Assembly: GCA_030812955.1 (NCBI GenBank)
Contig: JAUSTR010000013.1
Coordinates: 1 to 57,613 of the forward strand
DNA length: 57,613 nt
Source: Bacillus alveayuensis
GTDB taxonomy: Bacteria > Bacillota > Bacilli > Bacillales > Aeribacillaceae
Direction: 5' to 3'
The position numbers were made by a program, and so were the translations under genes. Every line of letters begins with the position of its first letter. Position 1 is the first letter of the stretch. Shown here piece after piece: positions 26,902 through 34,986 of this stretch. Below the pieces are notes generated by a model. It searched no databases. It was not told the DNA's origin and worked only from the letters and a program-made list of their open reading frames with translations.

Positions 26902-27720
26902 GTGGACTTACATATCCATTCGATTTATTCAGATGGTCATTGGACACCGGAAGAAATTGTAGAGGAGGCGGATAATAAAGGAATTGACACTATAGCTATT
27001 ACTGATCATGACGCAATCGAAGGGTATTTTTTGGCGAAAACGTATGCCGAGAAAAAAGGGATTACTGTCCTTCCCGGAATTGAGTTAAATACTGATGGAG
27101 AGTGGGGAGAAATCCATATATTAGGATATCTTTTTCAAGCGGATCATCCTAGTATTCTTTCCCATGTCGCTTGGCGGAAACAAGAACGTGAAGAATGGGG
27201 GCGAAAAATTATTCAAAAGCTGCGGAAAAAAGGATACTCCATTTCCTTTGACAACTGTTTAGAGCGGGCTGGAAAAGGAGTGCTTGTTCGAACGCATATT
27301 GCTGAGGAATTAGTAGCTTCGGGGTATTTCCAACATTGGCGAGAAGCATATGAATGCTTGCTTCAAAAAGGAAAACCAGGTTTTGTAGAGAGAAAGTCTT
27401 TTTCAGTCACAGATGCGATTCGATTGATCCATGAAGCAGGAGGTCTTGCGTTTTTGGCACATCCTGGAATCTATTCCTTTCCGATTGCGATTAAGCCGCT
27501 TGTTGCAAATGGTTTAGACGGGATCGAAGTTTTTCATTCCAAGCACTCCGAATCGGAAACAAAAAAATGGCTTGAAATCGCCTGTCATTATCAATTATTG
27601 ATTTCAGGAGGAAGTGATTTTCATGGACCTAACTCACGCAATCCTTATCCAATTGGCAGTGTAAAAATGGATCCCCCGATTTCATTAAAGGAATGGGAAA
27701 GGAGGAAATCAGCTTTATGA
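26902..27720 (+). CDS. PHP-domain phosphoesterase
   Basis: A 272-residue PHP (polymerase and histidinol phosphatase) domain protein. The metal ligands are in DLHIHSIYSDG (start of protein), ITDHDAIEG (about residue 32-40), GIELN (about 60), FLAHPG (about 190) and GSDFHG (about 237). Family members such as YciV/TrpH and histidinol phosphatases hydrolyse phosphate esters or 5'-terminal nucleotides. The start is GTG at 26902 behind GGGGGGAAGGA. It heads a six-gene operon under a predicted Pho promoter; the next gene overlaps its stop (ATGA). Confidence 0.88.
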   Translation: MDLHIHSIYSDGHWTPEEIVEEADNKGIDTIAITDHDAIEGYFLAKTYAEKKGITVLPGIELNTDGEWGEIHILGYLFQADHPSILSHVAWRKQEREEWGRKIIQKLRKKGYSISFDNCLERAGKGVLVRTHIAEELVASGYFQHWREAYECLLQKGKPGFVERKSFSVTDAIRLIHEAGGLAFLAHPGIYSFPIAIKPLVANGLDGIEVFHSKHSESETKKWLEIACHYQLLISGGSDFHGPNSRNPYPIGSVKMDPPISLKEWERRKSAL

Positions 27721-28511
27721 ATATACGCATTGCTTCTACGCTTGCATGGGCCTATCCTGTTGAAGAAGTGATTAGGCTGGCAAAAGAGTTAGAGTTTGTA
27801 GGTGTTGAGGTTTGGGCAGAACATGTGTGGAAATATGAAAGCGTGCCTAAACGAATCCGGCAGGTCAAAGAGGAAACAAACATGCAGCTGACGATGCATG
27901 CAGCGAGCTGGGATTTAAACTTAAGTTCTCTAAACGCGGGCATTCGCAAGCAGTCCGTTCATGAAATTATCCGCTCCATTGAGCTGGCTTCACAAATTGG
28001 AGCAGATAATATTACATTTCATCCAGGAAAGCTGACTCTTACGGATTTGGACGTTTCTGTCCATGAAGAGCTTTTGTTCGAATCAATGGAAGAAATTGAT
28101 CGAAAAGCTAAGCAAGAAGGAATAACGTTATCGCTGGAAATGATGGAATGGAAGGCGAAAGAGTTTATTATTAAACCATCCGCCGTAAAAAAAATGATTG
28201 CACCATTTTTCCCGCAAATTCAAACGACATTTGACGTCGCCCACATTCCATTACATGTAGACATTTTTTCAATTTGGAATGAGATGCCGGAAGTGAACAA
28301 AATTCATATTAGTGATGCAACAAAAGAAATTCTTCATCTCCCGCTAGGCGACGGTGACATCGGAGAAGAAACCTTAAACAAATTCTTAAATATCGAGAAT
28401 ATTCCAGTGATTATTGAAGGATTTGATAATTCGAAAGATTTGACGGTGTTAAAGAAAAATTTACTGTATACAAAACGGAACAGGAATCGATTGAAGGAGG
28501 TCGTCCGTTGA
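27717..28511 (+). CDS. Sugar phosphate isomerase/epimerase-type TIM-barrel protein
   Basis: A 264-residue xylose-isomerase-like TIM barrel (AP endonuclease 2 family). Metal-ligand segments include TMHAASWDLNL, ITFHPGKL, LSLEMMEW and FDVAHIPLHVD. The family covers sugar isomerases, epimerases and endonuclease IV; this length and sequence fit the isomerase/epimerase type. The ATG at 27717 lies ten bases behind AAAGGAGG and overlaps the upstream stop. In the operon it would process the imported compound or its dephosphorylated product. Substrate unknown. Confidence 0.8.
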   Translation: MNIRIASTLAWAYPVEEVIRLAKELEFVGVEVWAEHVWKYESVPKRIRQVKEETNMQLTMHAASWDLNLSSLNAGIRKQSVHEIIRSIELASQIGADNITFHPGKLTLTDLDVSVHEELLFESMEEIDRKAKQEGITLSLEMMEWKAKEFIIKPSAVKKMIAPFFPQIQTTFDVAHIPLHVDIFSIWNEMPEVNKIHISDATKEILHLPLGDGDIGEETLNKFLNIENIPVIIEGFDNSKDLTVLKKNLLYTKRNRNRLKEVVR

Positions 28512-29323
28512 GAATTTTAGTTACAAACGATGACGGAATTTTTGCGCCAGGAGTCGGAGCACTTGTAGAAGTTCTTCAACATTTTGGTGATGTTTATGTT
28601 GTTTGTCCTGATCAAGAACGAAGCGCTGTCGGTCATTCGATTACCTTGCGGACACCATTAAAAGTGAAACCAGTGGAAATATTCCCCGGAACGAAAGGGG
28701 CATGGGCCGTAAACGGTACGCCGGCCGATTGTGTCAAACTTGGGATGGAAGTGCTATTAAAGACTCCGCCTGATATTTTATTTTCAGGCATTAATCTCGG
28801 TCCGAATTTGGGAAGGGATTTATATTATTCTGGTACATTGGCAGGTGCGGTTGAAGCTTCTCTTTACAACGTTCTAGCCGTATCAGTATCATTGAACGAA
28901 TTTAGTGAAACAAAGGTAAATTATTTAAAAATAAAACAGCTTTTGTATGGAGTGGTTGAAATCATTTTGCAAAACCGAATTCCTAAAGGTGTTTTTTTAA
29001 ATGTTAATTTACCGAATATTCCTGTTTATCTTTGCAAAGGTGTAGAGATAGTTCCTTTGGATTTGACAGTTTCCCGTTATCGATATGTAGGGCTTAATGA
29101 TCCGCATGGTCAAGTGTATTTTTGGTTAAAGGATGAATTAAACCAATTAGTTCACCTAAAAGAAAACAGTGATTATTTAAAGCTGAAGGAAGGTTATATC
29201 ACCGTTTCGCCTGTGGAGTTTCCTGTTCATCACAAACGGAAAATGGAACAGATTGAACGGTGGTTTCGGAAATACTCTTTAAATTTCTTAAAAGAGGGCA
29301 AGGAGGAACATTCCAATGCGTAA
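28508..29323 (+). CDS. surE: 5'/3'-nucleotidase SurE
   Basis: A 271-residue SurE family phosphatase. The N-terminal metal site TNDDGIFAPG is at residues 5-14, followed by CPDQERSAVGHSIT (about 35-48), VNGTPADCVKLG (about 75), FSGINLGPNLG (about 97) and YYSGTLAGAVEA. SurE removes phosphate from nucleoside monophosphates and some other phosphate esters. TTG start behind GGAGG, overlapping the previous stop by four bases. Bacilli often lack a conserved surE locus, so its place in a transporter operon suggests a role in phosphate scavenging. Confidence 0.94.
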   Translation: MRILVTNDDGIFAPGVGALVEVLQHFGDVYVVCPDQERSAVGHSITLRTPLKVKPVEIFPGTKGAWAVNGTPADCVKLGMEVLLKTPPDILFSGINLGPNLGRDLYYSGTLAGAVEASLYNVLAVSVSLNEFSETKVNYLKIKQLLYGVVEIILQNRIPKGVFLNVNLPNIPVYLCKGVEIVPLDLTVSRYRYVGLNDPHGQVYFWLKDELNQLVHLKENSDYLKLKEGYITVSPVEFPVHHKRKMEQIERWFRKYSLNFLKEGKEEHSNA

Positions 29324-30359
29324 ATGGCTGGCCGCTTTCACTATTTTCACATTATTTTTTGTATTAACTGCCTGCGGGAGCAAAAATAATACCTCATCAA
29401 GCAATAATGCAGAAAAACCGTCAGAACAAACGAAGGAAATTTCAGGGGAACTGAATTTCTATACTTCACAGCCTGATGAGGATGCTCAAAGATTAGTGAC
29501 AGCTTTTAATGAAAAATATCCTGCTGTAAAAGTCAATACTTTCCGGTCTGGAACGGAAGAAGTGATTGCCAAATTACAAGCTGAAAAAGAAGCTGGAAAC
29601 ATTCAAGCAGATGTTCTGCTTGTTGCAGACGCTGTAACGTTTGAAAGCTTAAAAAATGACGATCTCTTACTCTCTTACAAATCAAAAGAAGCGGAACAAA
29701 TTCCGGATCAATTTGTTGACAGCGATGGCATGTATACAGGTACAAAAGTGATGGCAACTGTTCTTGTCGTGAACACGAATGAGGTGAAAAGCATACCTGA
29801 TAGCTGGAATGTATTGACGGGAAGCGATGCAAAAGGAAAAGCGATCATGCCAAGCCCGTTTTATTCAGGAGCAGCTGCATACAATCTTGGAGTGATTACA
29901 AGACAAAACAATTTAGGATGGGATTTCTACAAACGTTTAAAAGAAACTGGAATGGCGGTCACTAAAGGGAATGGCGGTGTGTTAAAGTCGGTTGCTTCAG
30001 GGGAAAAATTATACGGAATCGTTGTTGATTATCTCGTTGCACGCGCCAAAAAAGATGGTTCTCCTGTTGAATTCATCTATCCTAAAGAAGGCGTTCCTGT
30101 CATCACTGAACCGATCGGTATTATGAAGGATACAAAAAATGAAGAAGCAGCTAAAGCTTTCGTAGATTTTGTTTTATCCGAAGAAGGCCAAAAATTGGCA
30201 GCTGAGCTTGGATATACCCCGATTCGGAAAGGCGTTAATGCTCCCGAGGGATTAAAAACGATTGATGAGATGAACGTGCTGAATGCAGACATATCTGAAC
30301 TTTATCAAGCACGTGAAGAAGATAAAGCAAAATTTGGTGAAATATTTGGCCAACAATGA
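29316..30359 (+). CDS. ABC transporter substrate-binding lipoprotein (AfuA/FbpA-like)
   Basis: A 347-residue secreted binding protein. The signal peptide has the lipobox LTAC (Cys near residue 20), followed by a serine/asparagine linker and a type 2 periplasmic-binding-protein fold (LNFYTSQPDEDAQRLV, EAGNIQADVLLVADA, PIGIMKDTKNEEAAKAF). This family includes ferric-iron, 2-aminoethylphosphonate and sugar-phosphate (AfuA) binders; the tyrosine pair that binds iron in FbpA is not evident at the C-terminus. With SurE and PHP genes upstream and Pho boxes, a phosphorylated ligand is favoured. Overlaps surE by eight bases. Confidence 0.87.
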   Translation: MRKWLAAFTIFTLFFVLTACGSKNNTSSSNNAEKPSEQTKEISGELNFYTSQPDEDAQRLVTAFNEKYPAVKVNTFRSGTEEVIAKLQAEKEAGNIQADVLLVADAVTFESLKNDDLLLSYKSKEAEQIPDQFVDSDGMYTGTKVMATVLVVNTNEVKSIPDSWNVLTGSDAKGKAIMPSPFYSGAAAYNLGVITRQNNLGWDFYKRLKETGMAVTKGNGGVLKSVASGEKLYGIVVDYLVARAKKDGSPVEFIYPKEGVPVITEPIGIMKDTKNEEAAKAFVDFVLSEEGQKLAAELGYTPIRKGVNAPEGLKTIDEMNVLNADISELYQAREEDKAKFGEIFGQQ

Positions 30360-30376
30360 TAAAAGGAGAGAGGACG

Positions 30377-32128
30377 ATGTTTCCCGGTAAAGAGCAAACA
30401 GAAGGGATGACGAGGAGCACGTCCTCGTTTTCCCGTTCCTTCCCAATGAAAAACATATGGATGGTTTTCGGATTTTTGCTAACCATTTTATTTTTTGTAG
30501 TTCCCGTTTTCCGCCTTATCTTATTAAGTTTAACAGAAGAGGGCACCATCACCCTTTCCCATTACTCAGAGGTGCTGAAAGAAGAACAAACATGGATCAC
30601 TGTGAAAAATACGCTTCATATCGTACTTGGTTCTACTTTGGTTTCCCTCATTTTAGGGATTGCGATGGCATGGTGTATTGCTTATTTGAACATTAGCGGG
30701 AAAAAGTGGATGCAGCTGTTTATCTTTCTGCCGTTTATTATTCCTTCATACATTACGACACTTGCATGGGTTCAGTTTTTTAGCGGAAATGGACCAATTG
30801 CAGCTTTTCTTCATATGCTTCCGGGAGATTGGAAGTTGCCAAACTTATATAGTATGGGTGGCATCATTTTTATTTTAGGCTTGTCTCATTATCCACTTGT
30901 GTATTTACTGACGGTGGATGTGTTTAGAAAAATTCCTCTGGAACTTGAGCAAGCGGCACAAACATGCGGTGCCAAAAGAGGGATCATTATTCGTAAAGTC
31001 ATCCTTCCGCTTGCATTGCCAGGGATTTGCAGCGGCGGGCTGCTCGCTTTTTTATCAAATCTTGATAACTTTGGGATCCCCGCCTTTTTGGGTATCCCGG
31101 CAAACATTCGTGTGCTAAGTACCTATATTTATGAAGAAGTCGTCGGATTTGGACCTACTGCCTTTGCAAGAGCAGCCGTTCTATCCATTTTGTTAGGAAC
31201 AATGGCTTTAATCGGAATGTCTATTCAATGGCTGCTTTTAAGGCGAAGCCGTGTAATGGAAACGGTCAAACGGGATAAAGAACCCCGCATTCATTTATCA
31301 TCGATGAGAAAGCGGTTGCTCGAATTTGCCATTTGGACATTTTTATTGTTCACGAGTTTCGTTCCTTTCGTTTCAATGGGAACGACATCGTTAATAAAAG
31401 CTTACGGGCTTCCTTTTCAATTAGAAAATTTATCACTAAAAAACTATCAATACATTCTATTTTCTGATCCGAAAACGATGTCAGCGATCACTAACAGCAT
31501 CAAGCTTGCGATGTTAACGACAATCGTCTCATTGATTGTTGGAACGGCCATTGCTTATCTTCGCTATAAAACACCAAATAGATGGACAAAAGTAGTAGAG
31601 CTACTTGTAACGATACCTTACGCGCTGCCGGGGACTGTCTTCGCTCTCTGTGTGATCTTTTCATGGATGCAGCCGTTGCCAGGCTGGAACCCAGGCATCT
31701 ACGGCTCGATTTGGATTTTAATCATTGCCTACATTACGAGATTTATCGTTTTACAGGTTCGGGGAAGTTACACGGCGCTGACACAGGTAGATCCTTCGAT
31801 TGAAGAAGCTGCTCGTACATCAGGGGCTAAACCTTGGATCAAATGGCGGCGAATTCTCATGCCGCTTCTTCTTCCGGGTGTCATTGGCGGCGCCTTGTTG
31901 GTCTTTTTAACATCTTTAACCGAACTAACGGTTTCCAGTCTTCTTTGGTCTACAGGAGCTGAAACGGTGGGGGTTGTTATTTTTAACTATGAACAGGCTG
32001 GTTATACCACTTATTCCACAGCATTTTCAAGTTTAATTGTTTTAGGAATTTTGTGTGGCAGTTTCTTGTTTATCATCCTTGAAAAAGTTTGGAGACGAAA
32101 GGTGTTGAAACAAAATGATCCGGCTTGA
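30377..32128 (+). CDS. ABC transporter permease, double-domain (FbpB/AfuB-like)
   Basis: A 583-residue membrane protein with two fused permease domains and about 12 transmembrane helices. Each half carries the cytoplasmic EAA loop that contacts the ATPase: ELEQAAQTCGAKRG near residue 190 and SIEEAARTSGAKPW near 480. Such fused permeases are typical of the iron/phosphonate/sugar-phosphate group. The ATG at 30377 is chosen because AAAGGAGAG lies at 30361-30369; an ATG at 30356 overlaps the binding-protein stop. Confidence 0.9.
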   Translation: MFPGKEQTEGMTRSTSSFSRSFPMKNIWMVFGFLLTILFFVVPVFRLILLSLTEEGTITLSHYSEVLKEEQTWITVKNTLHIVLGSTLVSLILGIAMAWCIAYLNISGKKWMQLFIFLPFIIPSYITTLAWVQFFSGNGPIAAFLHMLPGDWKLPNLYSMGGIIFILGLSHYPLVYLLTVDVFRKIPLELEQAAQTCGAKRGIIIRKVILPLALPGICSGGLLAFLSNLDNFGIPAFLGIPANIRVLSTYIYEEVVGFGPTAFARAAVLSILLGTMALIGMSIQWLLLRRSRVMETVKRDKEPRIHLSSMRKRLLEFAIWTFLLFTSFVPFVSMGTTSLIKAYGLPFQLENLSLKNYQYILFSDPKTMSAITNSIKLAMLTTIVSLIVGTAIAYLRYKTPNRWTKVVELLVTIPYALPGTVFALCVIFSWMQPLPGWNPGIYGSIWILIIAYITRFIVLQVRGSYTALTQVDPSIEEAARTSGAKPWIKWRRILMPLLLPGVIGGALLVFLTSLTELTVSSLLWSTGAETVGVVIFNYEQAGYTTYSTAFSSLIVLGILCGSFLFIILEKVWRRKVLKQNDPA

Positions 32129-33185
32129 CGGGATTTCAAAATCATATGGGGACTTCACCGCTTTGCATTCCATTGATTTAACGATCAAGGAAGGAGAATT
32201 TATCGCGATCTTGGGACCTTCTGGTTGTGGAAAAACTACATTATTAAAATTACTGGCCGGTTTTATGAAACCGACAAGCGGAACGATTACCATTAATGAT
32301 ACCGTTGTTGCGTCAGCGAAAGCTGTCCTTCCCCCGGAAAAAAGGAACATAGGAATGGTCTTCCAATCGTTTGCCTTATGGCCTCATATGACTGTATATG
32401 AGCATGTTCAATTTCCTTTAATGCATCATTTGTTTGCCCCGAAAGTTGATAAGAAGCAGAGGGAGGAGAGAGTGAAAAATGTTTTGCGAATGGTTGGGTT
32501 AGAGTCGCTGGCCCATCGATATCCTTATGAACTTTCCGGAGGACAAAAACAGCGGGTGTCTTTAGCCCGTGCAATTGCGCCAGAACCAGGGCTTTTATTA
32601 ATGGATGAACCTCTCAGTGCTTTAGATGCTGAACTTCGAATGGAAATGAGAAAGGAAATTCAACATATTCACCGTCACACAAATGCTTTAATTGTATATG
32701 TCACCCATGATCAAAGTGAAGCATTTGCGATGGCAGACCGAATTGTCGTGATGAATCGTGGAAAAATTGAACAAATTGACCGGCCGAAAGCCATTTTTAC
32801 AAGGCCGGAGACAGAGTTTGTTGCAACGTTTGTAGGTAAATGCAATTTAATTCGAGGTAAATGGGAAGAAGGAGTGTTTATCCCGAAACCATTTCCTTAT
32901 GAAAAGTGGCCGGATATAGGAGTATCTATTGAATTCAAAAAGAAAGGCATATATCCTGTCCGTCCGGATCAATGGACACTGTCTAAAGCAAAAGAGGGCT
33001 CTGCACATGGTGTGGTAAAATTTGTTCAATATCAAGGAAAAGAAATATATTACATTGTACAAGTAGGTGAAGAAGAATGGACGGTACATGAATTGATTCA
33101 ACATACTTCCCACTTTCAAGTTGGAGATCCGGTCAATCTAGTCCTTCAAAATCGTGTAATAAAAAGAGAAGTTGTTCTTGTATAA
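32115..33185 (+). CDS. ABC transporter ATP-binding protein (FbpC/AfuC/PotA-like)
   Basis: A 356-residue importer ATPase. Walker A is GPSGCGKTT (about residue 36), the Q-loop VFQSFALWPH, the signature LSGGQKQR, Walker B LLLMDEPLSALD and the H-loop VTHDQSEA. The C-terminal 120 residues form a regulatory OB/TOBE-like domain, as usual in this group. It overlaps the permease gene by 14 bases and completes the ABC importer. Terminator downstream. Confidence 0.92.
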   Translation: MIRLDGISKSYGDFTALHSIDLTIKEGEFIAILGPSGCGKTTLLKLLAGFMKPTSGTITINDTVVASAKAVLPPEKRNIGMVFQSFALWPHMTVYEHVQFPLMHHLFAPKVDKKQREERVKNVLRMVGLESLAHRYPYELSGGQKQRVSLARAIAPEPGLLLMDEPLSALDAELRMEMRKEIQHIHRHTNALIVYVTHDQSEAFAMADRIVVMNRGKIEQIDRPKAIFTRPETEFVATFVGKCNLIRGKWEEGVFIPKPFPYEKWPDIGVSIEFKKKGIYPVRPDQWTLSKAKEGSAHGVVKFVQYQGKEIYYIVQVGEEEWTVHELIQHTSHFQVGDPVNLVLQNRVIKREVVLV

Positions 33186-33273
33186 TATAAAAGATTCACC
33201 GGAGTTATTTGGTAAGTTTCCAATTTCATTCTATCAAAGCGTATCCACTAGGAATAGAATAATATTTCATTTG

Positions 33274-33300
33274 AAGGAGGGAAAGCCCTCCTTTTTAATT
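33274..33300 (+). terminator. Rho-independent terminator after the ABC operon
   Basis: AAGGAGGG-aaag-CCCTCCTT followed by TTTAATTTT. Confidence 0.92.
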
Positions 33301-33324
33301 TTGTTATGGGAGCACGTTATCTAG

Positions 33325-34290
33325 ATGGTGTTGGAAAACTAAAGTAAAAACTCAAAGTTATGCATAAGTATACAGAGTTTCACATGTAGTAAATAACGAT
33401 TAAATTCATACCATCGTGGTTGTTCTAGGCCATCACTTTTCAGTTAAACACCCGTTCGATGGAGCTTCGAAACCTGAATAGCTACTTTCCAAATCTGGTT
33501 TTCAAAAAGAGAGAAATGGCTCGACCATAAGCATCTTTTCCTTCCTCATTATTTCGACGATTAATGGGAGAGACGAAAAAAATTCCGATTTGTTCCGCCA
33601 TTTTCCGGATCTTTTCATTTTCATACGCGGCATCACCAAGCGCAAACTTGATGTTTCATTCTTGCAAAAACGAAAGTAATTTTGGTGCCACTGTTGCGTT
33701 ATTTCGGTTGGCAGTAGTCAAGACATGCGATAAAATCACTCCTTCCGTGGTGGTACAAAGATGCCGTTTATATCCTTTAAACCATCGGTACCGGGTCGAT
33801 ATGCCCCACTTTACTTGTGAATCATAGAGACTGCTTCGTAGGACAGTACTGTCGATCATGACTGCTTTCGGAGAACGAACACATAAATCGTTTAAGAGTT
33901 GATGATGAAAGCCAGAAAAGAACCATTTACTGGTCCGTGAAAAAGTGGACAGGGCAGTTAGCAAATACGACGAAAATAGCCAAAATCGACGGGGAATGTT
34001 CACCAACTGTCGCAAGGAATCAATAGAAAAGTATGTTTTCAAAAAGAAACATTTGATAAACGATTTTCTGGATACAGGTGGTCGCCCGGTCATATAAGGT
34101 TGTTTGAAGAAAAGAAAGTTGGTCGATGTATCGAAATAATGTCTCTAAAAAGAGGAACTATTTCGCCAGTTAACACATGTTCGAACACAGAATTCCTTGG
34201 AAGTTTTTTGTGGTAATTGTATATGATTTTCAAGGTGGTGGATTTTTTATGTGCATTTATGCATCCATTATGAGTTTTGCAACACATTCA
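33325..34290 (-). mobile_element. Decayed DDE-transposase insertion sequence at the left edge of the defence island
   Basis: The minus strand encodes a broken transposase. N-terminal piece NSVFEHVLTGEIVPLF (near 34180), main piece TGRPPVSRKSFIKCFFLK to LTTANRNNATVAPKLLSF (34093-33656) with the DDE-type segment MIDSTVLRSS, then a stop, ALGDAAYENEKIRKMAEQ (33655-33550), and further frames ending in a region equivalent to ERVF...EQPRWYGFNRYLLH. At least three lesions make it inactive. Ends: AGTTTTGCAACAC at 34273-34285 and its imperfect inverse GTGTTGGAAAACT at 33328-33340, giving an element of about 960 bp. Resembles IS5/IS4-group DDE elements; exact family not assigned. Confidence 0.72.
34192..34288 (+). 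repeat. IS-end direct repeat, left copy
   Basis: The terminal 97 bp of the decayed IS (ATTCCTTGGAAGTT...GGTGGATTTTTT...GAGTTTTGCAACACATTC). A diverged copy in the same orientation lies at 56061-56157. Together they bracket the BREX and helicase genes. Confidence 0.75.
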
Positions 34291-34528
34291 AATTCAAAAG
34301 ATAAAAATGTTTGTGAATATGTCTTTCTATTTTCGATAAAAAATAGCTGTTTGCAAAAAAAGTAATAAGTAGATTTAGGAGACAAATGTTTTACTTCAAA
34401 AGAAATTTATCGACAAAATTCTGCAATGTTTTTGACTTTGTTTTAGTAAAATAGTAACATGTTCAAATGTCAATAAAATTTGTCTATTAGTATTTATGAA
34501 ATTTTATATAATGGAAGGTGTACATACC

Positions 34529-34972
34529 ATGGACCTTCATAAGATCGCTTCTGAAATTGATTCATTAGAGTCTCGCTGGCATAAGATTCTCTTTATTGTG
34601 GGATTTAAAAAAGATGAAGATAAACAGTTTGCAAGCACATTAAGTATTCCTTACATAAATCTCAATTTGCGATTAAGCGAAAAATTGCAGAACATTCCCA
34701 AATCTAATTATCCTTTACAAGTTGGAGAAATACTTAATAAAATTTTTAACGGTTATCATGCTCCCGCACTGTGGTTAGGAAATATAGAAATCTTATTTGA
34801 TAAACAACTACAGCAACATCCTGTGAGATTACTTGAGCATTTAAGTAAACGTTTTAAACTCATTGTATCTTGGCCGGGTGAATATGATGAGAAAGATTTA
34901 ATTTACGCGACTCCCGAACATCCAGAGTATTTTAAGTGCAGTGAACTTGAAGGGAAAGTAATAACAGTATAA
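34529..34972 (+). CDS. brxF: BREX-3 small protein BrxF
   Basis: A 147-residue protein occupying the first position of a type 3 BREX locus, where the small P-loop protein BrxF is expected; sequence and length fit. The region WHKILFIVGFKKDEDKQF aligns with the usual P-loop strand, but the GxxGxGK[ST] motif itself is absent, so nucleotide binding is doubtful. The ATG at 34529 follows GGAAGGTG at 34513-34520; upstream ATGs at 34496 and 34511 lack ribosome sites. It is 14 bases ahead of brxC. AT-rich like the rest of the island. Confidence 0.75.
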   Translation: MDLHKIASEIDSLESRWHKILFIVGFKKDEDKQFASTLSIPYINLNLRLSEKLQNIPKSNYPLQVGEILNKIFNGYHAPALWLGNIEILFDKQLQQHPVRLLEHLSKRFKLIVSWPGEYDEKDLIYATPEHPEYFKCSELEGKVITV

Positions 34973-34986
34973 AGGGGGAAATCGGT

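Noticed and set aside
29316-33185. Ferric iron (FbpABC) importer
   Set aside because: Family homology allows it, but Pho boxes, no visible Fur box, lack of the C-terminal tyrosine pair and the presence of SurE and PHP phosphatases favour a phosphorylated ligand. Not fully excluded.
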